DNA from: Mycolicibacterium mageritense
GTDB lineage: Bacteria; Actinomycetota; Actinomycetes; Mycobacteriales; Mycobacteriaceae
NCBI RefSeq assembly: GCF_010727475.1
Contig: NZ_AP022567.1
Location: forward strand, 6,634,001-6,698,000
Direction: 5' to 3'
DNA: 64,000 nt
Positions 7,614-18,419 of the stretch are shown piece after piece. Below the pieces are notes generated by a model. The model saw only the letters and a list, made by a program, of their open reading frames with translations, ran no database searches and was not told the origin of the DNA. The position numbers and the translations under genes were made by a program. Numbering within the stretch: position 1 is the stretch's first letter; every line of letters begins with the position of its first letter.

Positions 7614-9191
7614 TCACTGCGGCTCGCCGCCGCCTTCGAATCCGGGCAGGTCGATCGCGGCGGGCTCCTCGTCGGTCGGTGCGGGCTCGAGCGGAACACT
7701 CTGCGAGCGCTGACCGTTGACCGCGGCCGACTGGGCCGTCGGCTGCAGGTGCACCACTCGGCCGACGGCGCGACGCAGCCCGGGTGGGCCTTCGATCCGG
7801 AAGAAGTCGCCGAGCCGGCCCGCGCGGTACCGCAGCGGAGAGCCGAGCAACTCCCCCATCACGACTCCGCTGCCGAGGGCGAGTGCGGTCGCCGCGGCCG
7901 ACAGCAACTGCGCCAGACCTTCGCCGAAGCTCTCGTCGACCGCGAACGCGAACACCGCCCAGAACACCGCGAGGCCCGGGAGCATCGGCATGATGCCGGC
8001 CGTCGCCGTCACCAACGCCGGGGACTGCCGCCTGATCGAGATCAACGTGGCGAGGAAGCCGACCACGATCGCCGCGATGCCCGTCGCGACCCACTGTCCG
8101 AATCCCGCCGTGCCGAGGCCGATCAACATCAATTCGGCGACGCCGGACGCAATACCCGCCGTGATCACCGACCGCAGTGGCGCGTAGGACGCGACGGTCA
8201 GGCACAGCCCGGCCAGCGCGGCCCCGGCCACCGCGAGGAAAATCGGCAGCGGCCCGCTCGGCGTGACGAACGTGCCGGCGGTGTCGACGTGCAGTTCGAG
8301 CCTGATGCCCGCCATCGCGGCGATCTGCAGGGCACCGACGATTCCGACGACGATCCCCGCGGTGAGGAATACCGCTTCACCAATGCGGGCAACCGCGGTC
8401 AGCATGTAGCCGGTCAGCGCATCCTGCACGGCACCGACGATGGTCAGGCCGGAGAGCAGCACCACGATCCCGGTGGCGACGAGCGCACTGAGTCCTTGAC
8501 CGGTGTACTCGTAGGCCGCCACCGCGACCAATGTCGCGATGGCGGCTCCGACGGCGTGCTGAAAGAAGAACGGTGTCCCTATCCGGTTCAGCAACCGGCC
8601 GACGCGATCGATGGTTCCTGCGGTGACGGCAGCCAGCAGGCACGTCAACCAGTTGCCACCGAGCAGCATCGCGATGCCGAGGGCGAAGCCTGTCCACCCG
8701 GCAGTGGCCAACCATCGGGGGTAGGGATGCGGCTGCTCGGTCAGTTCGTCCATCGCGCCGTGCGCCTCGTCGACCGGGTAGCCGCCGGTGGTGATCCGCT
8801 GCACAAGCCGGTCGAGTTGGGCCAGCCTGGTGTAGTCGGTCGAACGCGCCCGGACCGATCGCATGATGGTGACCGGTGGGCTGTCCGTCGTCGGCAGTGC
8901 CGACACGATGATCGTGGCGACCGTGATGTCGACGACACAGTCGGTGAGCTGGTACGCCTGCGCGACGTCCTGCGCCGTTGCGACGACGTCCGCGGTACCC
9001 GAACCCGACGACAACATCACCTCGGCGAGCCGGATGGTGAGATCGAGAACCTTGCGGGTGTGCACGTCACCCATGCCCGCCGAGGTGCGGCTGCGCCGAC
9101 CCGCGACCGGCGCGGGGTCACGCCGACCACGCAACGCTATCCGCAGCCCTCCGCGGAAACGGGCTCTGCCACTGAACCGGTCGTGTGCCAT
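7614..9191 (-). CDS. ThrE-type threonine/serine exporter family protein
   Basis: The 525-residue protein joins the two halves of the ThrE family: an N-terminal cytoplasmic/first membrane domain (DUF1212-like, with LTIRLAEVMLSSGSGTADV) and a C-terminal four- to five-helix domain (DUF3815-like), about ten membrane spans in all. Family members export threonine or serine. The C-terminal 60 residues are hydrophilic and acidic. The ATG at 9191 is first in frame, but the conserved region starts near residue 40 (MGDVHTRK), so an internal start is possible. It converges on the S4 gene. Confidence 0.82.
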   Translation of the reverse strand: MAHDRFSGRARFRGGLRIALRGRRDPAPVAGRRSRTSAGMGDVHTRKVLDLTIRLAEVMLSSGSGTADVVATAQDVAQAYQLTDCVVDITVATIIVSALPTTDSPPVTIMRSVRARSTDYTRLAQLDRLVQRITTGGYPVDEAHGAMDELTEQPHPYPRWLATAGWTGFALGIAMLLGGNWLTCLLAAVTAGTIDRVGRLLNRIGTPFFFQHAVGAAIATLVAVAAYEYTGQGLSALVATGIVVLLSGLTIVGAVQDALTGYMLTAVARIGEAVFLTAGIVVGIVGALQIAAMAGIRLELHVDTAGTFVTPSGPLPIFLAVAGAALAGLCLTVASYAPLRSVITAGIASGVAELMLIGLGTAGFGQWVATGIAAIVVGFLATLISIRRQSPALVTATAGIMPMLPGLAVFWAVFAFAVDESFGEGLAQLLSAAATALALGSGVVMGELLGSPLRYRAGRLGDFFRIEGPPGLRRAVGRVVHLQPTAQSAAVNGQRSQSVPLEPAPTDEEPAAIDLPGFEGGGEPQ

Positions 9192-9270
9192 CTATCTGCA
9201 GGGTACTTGCGCTCGTGCAGCGACTCGACCAGCCCCTCGAAAACCCTGGTGCGACAGTTCAACTCCCCGT

Positions 9271-9795
9271 TCACCGAAGCGATACGTCCAACTCGCGCAT
9301 CAGTTCGCCGACGCGCCCGCCACCTTGCGGTGCTGCCGGGTAGCGCCGGAGCACGTCGACCACTGTGGAGTTTGCCAGCTCGTGTGCCCGCGCGATGTGG
9401 CCGCTGCCGACGGCGGGATCGTCGCCAGCGCAGATCTCGAATGCCCGTGCGGCATGAGCGGCAGCGCCGAGAATGTGGTTGACCTGCGTGGCTTTCGCCA
9501 ACGGGTGCAGGTACGCCGCGCCCGCCGCGGCGACGGCCGCACGGGCCGCCTCACTCGCCGCGAATTGTCCAGCGTCGCGGGCGTCCTGCGCCGCGCGGTG
9601 GGCAGCCCACGCGCGGTCGCGGATCTCCTTGGACCGCCTGGCACCGTCGGCGAACGCTCGCGCGGCGTCGATCGCGGCTCGCGCTCGTGCGTCGTCAGGC
9701 GTGTCGCGTTCGAAGATCGCCAAAGCCGGCCTGGCGCAGGCGACGGCATAGTCTGCGACGGCACGCAGTTCAGGCATGCTGAGGTCGATCGCCAT
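9271..9795 (-). CDS. Alanine-rich Imm5-like domain protein
   Basis: This 174-residue, almost wholly alpha-helical, Ala/Arg-rich protein matches my recollection of the Imm5-like putative immunity-protein family (ALAIFERDTPDDARARAAIDAARAFADGARR... AAAHAARAFE). Such proteins are predicted to neutralise polymorphic toxins, but no toxin gene is nearby, so the label describes a fold family only. It lies 9 bases downstream of the DHFR-like gene on the same strand, suggesting co-transcription. No signal peptide. Confidence 0.6.
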   Translation of the reverse strand: MAIDLSMPELRAVADYAVACARPALAIFERDTPDDARARAAIDAARAFADGARRSKEIRDRAWAAHRAAQDARDAGQFAASEAARAAVAAAGAAYLHPLAKATQVNHILGAAAHAARAFEICAGDDPAVGSGHIARAHELANSTVVDVLRRYPAAPQGGGRVGELMRELDVSLR

Positions 9796-9804
9796 CTGCT
9801 CGTT

Positions 9805-10449
9805 TCAGCGCCGCCAGAAGAAGTGATGAACCACCCCGCTGGGGCTCGGGATCTGCTCCAGATGGAACCGGTCGATGAATTCCTCGGGGCCTTCCCACAA
9901 CCGTTCCCCGCGTCCCAGTTCCACGGGCGCGACGGCGACGTGCATGGTGTCGATCAGGTCGGCGTCGAGGAACTGGCGCACCGTTGCGACACCACCGCCG
10001 ATGCGCACATCCTTGCCGTCGGCCGCGTCGAACGCGCGTTCCAGCGCTTCCTGAGGCGACGCGTCGAGGAAGTGAAATGTTGTGTCCGCCAGGGTGAATG
10101 ATGGTCTGACGTGGTGGGTGAGCACGAACACGGGCGTACGGAACGGCGGTTCGTCGCCCCACCAGCCCTGCCAGTCATAGTTCTCCCACGGGCCGCGTTG
10201 AGGACCGAACTTGTTGCGCCCCATGATCTCAGCGCCGATGTTGTTGGCGTAATCGCGAGTGATGTAGTCGTCGAGCCCGTATGTTCCGCCCGGGTCGGTC
10301 CGATTCACCCAGTGCGCGGTGGCACCCGCCCAGGACAGGAAATCCGCGGGATCGGCGTGTCCGAACGGCCGTTCGGCGCTCTGCCCCTCGCCCGCGCCGT
10401 AACCGTCGCGGGAGATGCTGAAGTTCTGGACGCGCACCAGCTGTGACAT
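9805..10449 (-). CDS. Dihydrofolate-reductase-like (RibD C-terminal domain) protein
   Basis: The 214-residue cytoplasmic protein has the RibD-C/DHFR-like fold: strand LVRVQNFSISRDGYGAG, the nucleotide-site loop GAEIMGRNKFGP, GKDVRIGGGVATVRQFLDADLIDTMHVAVAPVELGRGERLW. Family members are NADPH-binding reductases of uncertain substrate. The ATG at 10449 has GAGAGG upstream. It is probably the first gene of a two-gene unit with the Imm5-like gene. A TTGCA-GA-TGCAA palindrome (10463-10474) lies just upstream and may be its operator. Confidence 0.8.
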   Translation of the reverse strand: MSQLVRVQNFSISRDGYGAGEGQSAERPFGHADPADFLSWAGATAHWVNRTDPGGTYGLDDYITRDYANNIGAEIMGRNKFGPQRGPWENYDWQGWWGDEPPFRTPVFVLTHHVRPSFTLADTTFHFLDASPQEALERAFDAADGKDVRIGGGVATVRQFLDADLIDTMHVAVAPVELGRGERLWEGPEEFIDRFHLEQIPSPSGVVHHFFWRR

Positions 10450-10603
10450 GACATCCTCTCGGTTGCAGATGCAATCAATTGAAATGTACCTGCGAACCGG
10501 ACTGCGGCCGCCGGGGATTCGAGTAGGACGCTACGCATGCCCCGTGCCCGATGCACTCCTACATTTGCTGCATACTCCCACGGTCGGGGCTCACGGAGGC
10601 GAT

Positions 10604-12118
10604 ATGGAATTCATCGAGCTGGCGGTGCGCATCCATCTCGACCATTTCGACGCGCCCCGCGGAGCGGACCCGGACGCCTGGTTCGTCATAGCGAAGGCCG
10701 ATGGGACCGCGTGCGCCCCTTCCCCACAGCCCACCGCCACCGTCGCGGTCCACGCCGCCGTGACGGCGCGGCCCGGTTACGCGAAGCCCTCGGTAGGCAT
10801 CTTCGCCACAACCCTTCGAGGCCCCACCGGGCCGGTGCTGGCCCACACGCGGTTCGCGACTCTAGTGTTCGCGGTCGCCGCCTTGGATCACGGGGCGAAC
10901 GCGCGACGAGACATCGACGTTGTGCGTAGCCGCGTGATCGCGGAGTCCAAGCGCCGGCTGGGCAACGAGCTGCGTGACATTGCCCAGGAGGTGCTCGGCG
11001 GCAGCATCCCGAGCCTCGCCGAGGTGCGTAAACGACTCGATTCGCAGTTCGACGCCGACGAGTTCACCAGTGTCGTCGACGAGGTGGGCAGGGGCCTGGT
11101 CAGTCGCAACGTCGACACCGTGCTGACGTTTCCGGATCTGCTCGCGCACGCGATCGACGGCGTGCCCATCGACGTTCCGCTGCGCCGGGTCGACGGGAAA
11201 GTCCGCTCCCGCCTCACCGGCGTTGTCGAGCGCACCGACATTCGCGAACCACCGACCATCGGGCTGGCGTGCCTCGGCGACGGCCGGCTCCGGATCTACG
11301 GCCGCAGCGCGGGCAAGCGCGCGTTCACGCATGAACGATCGGCCACCGGGGTGTGGGGATCGGCGTCCGCACTCGGCGACACCGCGCTGTCGTCGGGAGT
11401 CACCGTGGCCACCGGCACGGACGGGGCCCGCACGTATGCCGTGGCCCGCGGCCTCGATCGCACGATCCGGATCAAGCTTCCGGACTCCGGTGACAGCTGG
11501 GACCGGTTGCCCGGGGGGAAATTCGCGACCGGTGCGGGCGTCGCGTGCTCGGCCGACGGAAGCCGGGTCTACGTGGCGGCGACCGCCAAGGACGGAAACG
11601 TCCACGCCACCATCGGCTTTGACGGCGGGGCCCGATGGACGGACTGGATGCCGACCGGCGTACGCAGCATCGCCTCCCCCGCGCTGGCATGCTCGGCCGA
11701 CGGTGCGACGTTGTTCCTGGCCACGCTCGGCGAGGACCGCAGGCTCTACGAGAGCGTTGTCGACACCCGGCAGTCCGATCTCAGGCCGACCGCAGGCACC
11801 CGCATCGGCAGCCTGAGGTTCAGGTCGGCGCCGGGCTGTGCCTGCTCGGGCGACGGCGCCCGTCGCTGGATCGGCGCTGTCGGTGACGACGGCCAACTCC
11901 GGGTCGGTGGCCCCGGCCGCGCCGGGTGGAGCGAACTGGGGGAAGTCATTTCGGCGCCGGCGCTTGCCTGTTCGACGGACGGCAAGCGGCTGCACGTCGC
12001 GGCCATCGACAAGGCTCTGCGGCTACGGCACCGTAGTTCGACGGACGGCGGTGCAGGGTGGCCCAAGCCTCATGGGGTGAGCTGGGAAGTGTTGCGGGAG
12101 AACGCAGCCTGGTTCTGA
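10604..12118 (+). CDS. Propeller-like repeat protein, function unknown
   Basis: The 504-residue protein starts at the ATG at 10604 with GGAGG six bases upstream. Residues 1-210 form an unrecognised domain. From about 217 onward there are roughly six repeats at 42-51 residue spacing (near 217, 265, 311, 360, 411 and 453), each carrying a variant of LACSADG followed by a beta strand such as RVYVAA. The pattern resembles six-bladed beta-propellers of the lectin/sialidase type. No signal peptide or transmembrane segment is evident, so it would be cytosolic or exported by a non-Sec route. It diverges from the DHFR-like gene and converges with the fatty-acyl-AMP ligase. Confidence 0.65.
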   Translation: MEFIELAVRIHLDHFDAPRGADPDAWFVIAKADGTACAPSPQPTATVAVHAAVTARPGYAKPSVGIFATTLRGPTGPVLAHTRFATLVFAVAALDHGANARRDIDVVRSRVIAESKRRLGNELRDIAQEVLGGSIPSLAEVRKRLDSQFDADEFTSVVDEVGRGLVSRNVDTVLTFPDLLAHAIDGVPIDVPLRRVDGKVRSRLTGVVERTDIREPPTIGLACLGDGRLRIYGRSAGKRAFTHERSATGVWGSASALGDTALSSGVTVATGTDGARTYAVARGLDRTIRIKLPDSGDSWDRLPGGKFATGAGVACSADGSRVYVAATAKDGNVHATIGFDGGARWTDWMPTGVRSIASPALACSADGATLFLATLGEDRRLYESVVDTRQSDLRPTAGTRIGSLRFRSAPGCACSGDGARRWIGAVGDDGQLRVGGPGRAGWSELGEVISAPALACSTDGKRLHVAAIDKALRLRHRSSTDGGAGWPKPHGVSWEVLRENAAWF

Positions 12119-12148
12119 CGACGGCAGCGGCGGTGCGGCTGGCACCGG

Positions 12149-13966
<1,818 letters not shown>

Positions 13967-14135
13967 GCGGTCAGTCTAGGCGGGATCCACGGCAGCACGG
14001 CTGCGACGTTGTTCACTCGCCGCGAACCCTGAACATGTCAGCCGGGCGGTCAAATCTGTTTCGGCACTGTGTGATTGGCATCTCATCGACAGTCCGGCCA
14101 CAAGGTGTCGCTCCGGAAAGCTTTGCGGGCACCCG

Positions 14136-14573
14136 TCATCGACAGGCGAGCACCGTCGCGAGTTGCTCGGCGGTGAGAATCCACCCGTTGTGGAAGTTGT
14201 CGAACTCTTCCGGCGGCAACAGGGAATGCTCGATGGACATCAACGTGTCGTCGTCACCGGAGGGCTCGAAGGTCACGGTCACCACACTGGACACCGTCGG
14301 GTCGGCCCAGTCCGAGTTGCTCCAGCTGAAGCGCAGGAGGCGTGGGCGTTCCACGGCCAGGAACTGCCCGGTGATCAGCACACTGGATCCCTCGTGGTCG
14401 ACGTCGAGGCGCATGCGGCCCCCGACGTGCGGTTCGACCGTGACCGAAACGCAGTGTGTCGGCCTCGGGCACATCCATTCGAGCAACGACTCCGGATCCA
14501 GCCATTCGTCGAACACGATCTCCGGCGCGGCGGGCATGACCCGCTGCACCCGCACGGTCGCCGACGCGGTCAC
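14136..14573 (-). CDS. SRPBCC (AHSA1-like) protein coupled to ArsR regulator
   Basis: The 145-residue START-like protein carries the AHSA1 pattern: VMPAAPEIVFDEWLDPESLLEWMCP, GGRMRLDV, GQFLAVERPRLLRFSW, SVVTVTFEP and NGWILTAEQLATVL. These folds bind hydrophobic small molecules. The GTG start at 14573 overlaps the TGA of the upstream ArsR gene (GTGA), so the two are translationally coupled. Its partnership with ArsR mirrors the single-polypeptide ArsR-SRPBCC fusion at 36.9-37.7 kb, suggesting the SRPBCC part senses or handles the regulator's ligand. Confidence 0.82.
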   Translation of the reverse strand: MTASATVRVQRVMPAAPEIVFDEWLDPESLLEWMCPRPTHCVSVTVEPHVGGRMRLDVDHEGSSVLITGQFLAVERPRLLRFSWSNSDWADPTVSSVVTVTFEPSGDDDTLMSIEHSLLPPEEFDNFHNGWILTAEQLATVLACR

Positions 14574-14902
14574 GACACGCCCCGCTTGCGGCGGAGTCGC
14601 GCTTCCAATGCATCGGTGCGCGTCGTCCAGAAATCGGTCTGCTCGTTCATCCACCGCTGGGCCGGCGTCAGGCCGTCCGGCCGCAGTGACAGCCAGTGTT
14701 CGCGGCCGCGCTTCTCGCGTTGCACCAGCCCTGCCGATTCCAGCACCCCGATGTGCCGGGACACCCCGGCGAAGGTCATCGGTAGCGGTGCGGCCAGATC
14801 TGTGATGCGCGCATCCCCCTGCCGAAGGGTCTCCAGCAGCCACCGGCGGGTCGGGTCGGCGAGCGCCGCGTACGCCCGGTCCAACACCTGATCTTCAACC
14901 AC
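14570..14902 (-). CDS. ArsR-family transcriptional regulator
   Basis: About 110 residues with a winged-helix ArsR core: LADPTRRWLLETL, ITDLAAPLPMTFAGVSRHIGVLESAGLVQREKRGR. There is no metal-binding cysteine pair in the helix, so it is a non-metal ArsR of the type paired with SRPBCC proteins. I chose the GTG at 14902; there is no Shine-Dalgarno, so translation may be leaderless. One half of a TCAAC-N6-GTTGA palindrome overlaps this start, and a perfect 9-6-9 palindrome lies about 42-65 bases upstream, between it and the divergent DUF899 gene. Confidence 0.85.
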   Translation of the reverse strand: MVEDQVLDRAYAALADPTRRWLLETLRQGDARITDLAAPLPMTFAGVSRHIGVLESAGLVQREKRGREHWLSLRPDGLTPAQRWMNEQTDFWTTRTDALEARLRRKRGVS

Positions 14903-14910
14903 ATTGTTGA
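14895..14910. promoter_or_regulatory. Second TCAAC-N6-GTTGA palindrome over the ArsR start
   Basis: TCAAC at 14895-14899 and GTTGA at 14906-14910 are separated by six bases, the same half-site and spacing as the larger palindrome at 14944-14967. It covers the proposed GTG start, so binding here would block the regulator's own expression. Confidence 0.5.
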
Positions 14911-14943
14911 CTATAGCGGCATCGCGTGGTGCACTGAACAAAG

Positions 14944-14967
14944 ATATTCAACAAAATAGTTGAATAT
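14944..14967. promoter_or_regulatory. Perfect 9-6-9 palindrome, probable ArsR operator
   Basis: ATATTCAAC at 14944-14952 and GTTGAATAT at 14959-14967 are exact reverse complements separated by AAAATA. ATTCAA-N6-TTGAAT is a well-known ArsR/SmtB-type operator pattern. It lies between the divergent ArsR-SRPBCC and DUF899 genes and could control both. Confidence 0.7.
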
Positions 14968-15001
14968 TTGGCGTATTGCGATGAATCCCGAAGGAGCGCA
15001 G

Positions 15002-15769
15002 ATGAACACCCCTCCGATCGTCTCGGCACAGGAATGGGAGGCTGCCTACCAGGCGATGCTGGTCAAGGAGAAGGAGATGACCCGGGCGCGCGACGCCCTC
15101 GCGGCGATGCGGCGCCGGATGCCGTGGACACCGGTGCGCTCGGACTACGCCTTCGACGGCCCGGCAGGCAGGACAAACCTGCTCGACCTCTTCGACGGGC
15201 GCAGACAGCTGATCGTCTACCGCGCGTTTGTCGAACCGGGTGTGCACGGCTGGCCCGACCACGGCTGCGTCGGATGCTCGTTGATGGCCGACCACATCGG
15301 CAATCTGGCGCATCTCAACGCGCGCGACACCACGCTGGTCTATGTGTCCCGCGCGGCCCAGGCCGACCTCCAACGCATCAAGGCCCGGATGGGTTGGGAG
15401 ATCCCGTGGTACACGATCCTCGACACGTTCGACACCGACTTCGGCGTACAGGACTGGCACGGCACCAACGCGTTCATCCGCACGCCAGAAGACGAGGTGT
15501 TCCGCACGTACTTCATCAACAATCGCGGCGACGAGGCGTTCGTCAACACCTGGAGCTTCCTCGACATGACGGCGCTCGGACGCCAGGAGACATGGGAGGA
15601 CTCCCCTGAGGGATACCCGCAGACCCCGCCGTACGAATGGTGGGACTGGCACGACGAATACGGCAATCACGCGCCCTCGCGGTGGTTCGGTGACCCCGAT
15701 CCCGATGATCCACACGATCCGCGCCCGCAACGCGATCCCGACGGCTGCAGTGCATGTGACACCCGCTGA
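15002..15769 (+). CDS. DUF899 thioredoxin-like protein
   Basis: The 255-residue protein carries the DUF899 signature: WTPVRSDYAFDGPAG, LIVYRAFVEPG, GCVGCSLMADHIGNLAHLNARDTTLVYVSRA and the C-terminal WWDWHDEYG. The predicted fold is thioredoxin-like with a GC-x-x-CS-type cysteine pair. Function is unproven; the family is often linked to ArsR/SRPBCC regulators. The ATG at 15002 has GAAGGAG upstream. Its promoter shares the ATATTCAAC palindrome with the divergent arsR. Confidence 0.82.
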   Translation: MNTPPIVSAQEWEAAYQAMLVKEKEMTRARDALAAMRRRMPWTPVRSDYAFDGPAGRTNLLDLFDGRRQLIVYRAFVEPGVHGWPDHGCVGCSLMADHIGNLAHLNARDTTLVYVSRAAQADLQRIKARMGWEIPWYTILDTFDTDFGVQDWHGTNAFIRTPEDEVFRTYFINNRGDEAFVNTWSFLDMTALGRQETWEDSPEGYPQTPPYEWWDWHDEYGNHAPSRWFGDPDPDDPHDPRPQRDPDGCSACDTR

Positions 15770-15904
15770 GCGCCGAACTCCCAGCACAGCGCCGGTCACC
15801 TGAGGCATTGAGAAGCAGGTGCCGTGTCGCCGCTGCGCGGCGGGCCGATTCAGGGTTGACTGGAAGCGGTCGTCCGGTCGCGGGCGCTGAAAGGAGCGGT
15901 GGTC

Positions 15905-17188
15905 ATGGTCGCCGAATCGGATCCTGCTCCGCCAGTGGCCGTGTCCCACGGCCCCTCCCGGCACATCCGGCTGACGTCGCACAGCGGGGCCGTCGGAACG
16001 CCGGTGATCCGGTGGGGTGCCGCCACGGCCGCCGAACGCGGGCCGGTCATCGGCACCACCATCACGCGCGCCCACCGCAACGTGATCGGCACCCACAGCG
16101 GCTCATACAGCGTCTACCGGGCATTGGCCGTCGCAGCAGGCGCGTTGTCGAGAGACCACCGCGCCGATCTGACCAACACCGCGCCCACCGACGTGATCGG
16201 CCCCTACGAGCAATGGAGCCGGCCCGGCGCGATCGTGAGTCTCGATCCGTGGGGCGCGATGGTGGCCGAGGCGTTCGCCACCGAACTGGCGGGCGGCTAC
16301 GACATCCGGCCCACCATCGCGGTCACCAAGGCGCACGTGATCCTGCCGGAGATCGCGGAGGCCATCGTGAAGGGCCGCCTGCACCCGGACGGCCGGATCC
16401 TGCTGCCCAGTGGCGCTGCACTGGTCACCAAGGCCGCCGTCGAGCCGGTGTGGTATCTGCCCGGAGTCGCGGCCCGCTTCGGCTGCAGCGAAACCGAGTT
16501 GCGCCGCGTACTTTTCGAGGAAACCGGCGGAATGTACCCGGAATTGGTGACGCGCGGTGACCTCGAAGTGTTCCTGCCACCGATCGGCGGACAGACGGTC
16601 TACATCTTCGGCGCCCCGCGCGACTTGGCCGATCCCACAGTCGAATTGACCGCCCGCGTGCACGACGAATGCAATGGTTCCGACGTCTTCGGCTCCGACA
16701 TCTGCACCTGTCGGCCGTATCTCACCCACGCGATCGAGGAGTGCATTCTGGGCGCGCAACGCGGCGGGGTCGGGGTGGTCGCCTACTCGCGCAAGGAGGG
16801 CCGCGCGCTCGGCGAGGTGACCAAGTTCCTGGTCTACAACGCCCGCAAGCGCCAAGACGGCGGCGACACCGCCGAACAGTACTTCGCACGCACGGAATGC
16901 GTTGCGGGAGTGCAGGACATGCGATTCCAGGAACTCATGCCCGATGTGCTGCACTGGCTGGGGATACGCAAGATCCACCGCCTGGTGTCGATGAGCAACA
17001 TGAAGTACGACGCGATCACCGGCGCGGGCATCGAAGTCGGCGAGCGCGTGAACATCCCCGATGAACTCATCCCGCCGGATGCCCGCGTGGAGATCGACGC
17101 CAAGATGGCGGCCGGGTACTTCACTCCCGGCCCGGTACCCGACGCCGACGAGTTGAGGATCGCCAAGGGCCGCGGGCTCGCGCAGTGA
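15905..17188 (+). CDS. GTP cyclohydrolase II homologue of the URC uracil-catabolism pathway (URC1-like)
   Basis: This 427-residue protein has a 220-residue N-terminal extension and a C-terminal GTP cyclohydrolase II domain with the zinc cysteines C256, C267 and C269 in the C-x10-C-x-C arrangement of RibA. It is not next to riboflavin genes; instead it overlaps a DUF1688 (URC4) gene and is followed by upp. That trio defines the URC route, in which uracil is first converted to a nucleotide and the ring is then opened, with URC1 implicated in the opening. The ATG at 15905 has AAAGGAG eight bases upstream. Operon membership makes the pathway call firmer than the domain alone would. Confidence 0.85.
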   Translation: MVAESDPAPPVAVSHGPSRHIRLTSHSGAVGTPVIRWGAATAAERGPVIGTTITRAHRNVIGTHSGSYSVYRALAVAAGALSRDHRADLTNTAPTDVIGPYEQWSRPGAIVSLDPWGAMVAEAFATELAGGYDIRPTIAVTKAHVILPEIAEAIVKGRLHPDGRILLPSGAALVTKAAVEPVWYLPGVAARFGCSETELRRVLFEETGGMYPELVTRGDLEVFLPPIGGQTVYIFGAPRDLADPTVELTARVHDECNGSDVFGSDICTCRPYLTHAIEECILGAQRGGVGVVAYSRKEGRALGEVTKFLVYNARKRQDGGDTAEQYFARTECVAGVQDMRFQELMPDVLHWLGIRKIHRLVSMSNMKYDAITGAGIEVGERVNIPDELIPPDARVEIDAKMAAGYFTPGPVPDADELRIAKGRGLAQ

Positions 17189-18408
17189 CCGTCACCGACA
17201 GCGATACCGCGGCAGCGGTCGAAACCTTGCGCACCACCGGGGCGATCCGCCGGCGTGCGGCGTACCTGCTGGGGCGGGCGCGCGCCGGCGACTCTCCCTG
17301 GTTCGAGCTGGACCCGGATGCGATGGAGCGGGCCGCGGCGGAAGTCGCGGCCGTCACCCGCACGCGCTACCCCGACCTCGACATCCCGTACCACAGCCGC
17401 TGGCGCCATTTCGAAGTCGGCGGTGTCCCACGCAAGGCCCAGTTCGACGACTGGTTCGACGATGACGCCGCCCGGGCCCGGGCCATGGTCGACCTGACGG
17501 TGGTCAGCGTGTTGTTGGATGCCGGGGCGGGACCGGACTGGCGCTACCGCGAGCCCGGTACGTCCCACAGCTACACCCGCTCCGAGGGGCTCGCGGTGGC
17601 GAGCTGGCATGCCTTCTGCGCCGGCGTGTTCTCCAGCGACCCGGAAAGCCCGCGTCAGGTCGACGCAGACGGGCTGCGCGGCCTCGACACCCCGACGTTG
17701 GCCCGGGCGTTCCAGGCCGGGCCGGACAACGCCCTGATCGGCCTCGACGGCCGGGTCCGGTTGCTGCACCGGCTCGGCGACGCACTCGGCGCGCAGCCGG
17801 TGTTCTTCGGGACCGACGGGCGCCCCGGCGGCCTGTTCGACGCGTTGTCGGGAACCCGGACGATCGCCGCACATGACATCCTGACCCAGCTGCTGACCTC
17901 GCTGTCGGCGATCTGGCTTGCGGGCAACTCGATCGACGGCCATCCCCTGGGCGACTGCTGGCGCCACCCGGCCGTCCCCGGCGCGGGGGCGTCACAGGGC
18001 TGGATGCCGTTTCACAAACTGTCCCAGTGGTTGACCTACTCGCTGCTCGAGCCGTTCGAGTGGGCAGGCATGACCGTGACCGGCCTCGATGCGCTCACCG
18101 GCCTGCCGGAGTACCGCAACGGTGGGCTGTTGCTCGACACGGGCGTGCTGCGGTTACGTGAGCCCGCACATGCGGCCCGAACCTGGGCTGTCGGAGACGA
18201 ATTGGTGGTCGAATGGCGTGCGCTGACCGTCGCGTTGCTCGACGAACTCGCACCGCTGGTCCGTAAGCGTCTCGGCGCGGACGCCGCGGTCCTGCCGCTC
18301 GCGTGCGTGCTCGAAGGCGGCACCTGGGCGGCGGGCCGCCGCCTGGCGCAACAGCTCCGCGACGGACGGCCACCGCTGTCGATCCGCAGCGACGGCACGG
18401 TGTTCTGA
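17185..18408 (+). CDS. DUF1688 protein, URC4/Urg3-like
   Basis: A 407-residue protein recognisable as DUF1688 by IRRRAAYLLGRARAGDSPWFELD, IPYHSRWRHFEVGG, a long helical core with SEGLAVASWHAFCAG, and PFHKLSQWLTYSLLEPFEWAGM. In yeasts and bacteria the family (URC4/urg3) is required for growth on uracil through the URC pathway, but the reaction is not assigned. The GTG start at 17185 overlaps the stop of the upstream gene (GTGA), and the gene ends 11 bases before upp. Confidence 0.88.
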   Translation: MTVTDSDTAAAVETLRTTGAIRRRAAYLLGRARAGDSPWFELDPDAMERAAAEVAAVTRTRYPDLDIPYHSRWRHFEVGGVPRKAQFDDWFDDDAARARAMVDLTVVSVLLDAGAGPDWRYREPGTSHSYTRSEGLAVASWHAFCAGVFSSDPESPRQVDADGLRGLDTPTLARAFQAGPDNALIGLDGRVRLLHRLGDALGAQPVFFGTDGRPGGLFDALSGTRTIAAHDILTQLLTSLSAIWLAGNSIDGHPLGDCWRHPAVPGAGASQGWMPFHKLSQWLTYSLLEPFEWAGMTVTGLDALTGLPEYRNGGLLLDTGVLRLREPAHAARTWAVGDELVVEWRALTVALLDELAPLVRKRLGADAAVLPLACVLEGGTWAAGRRLAQQLRDGRPPLSIRSDGTVF

Positions 18409-18419
18409 AGAGAGGCAGC

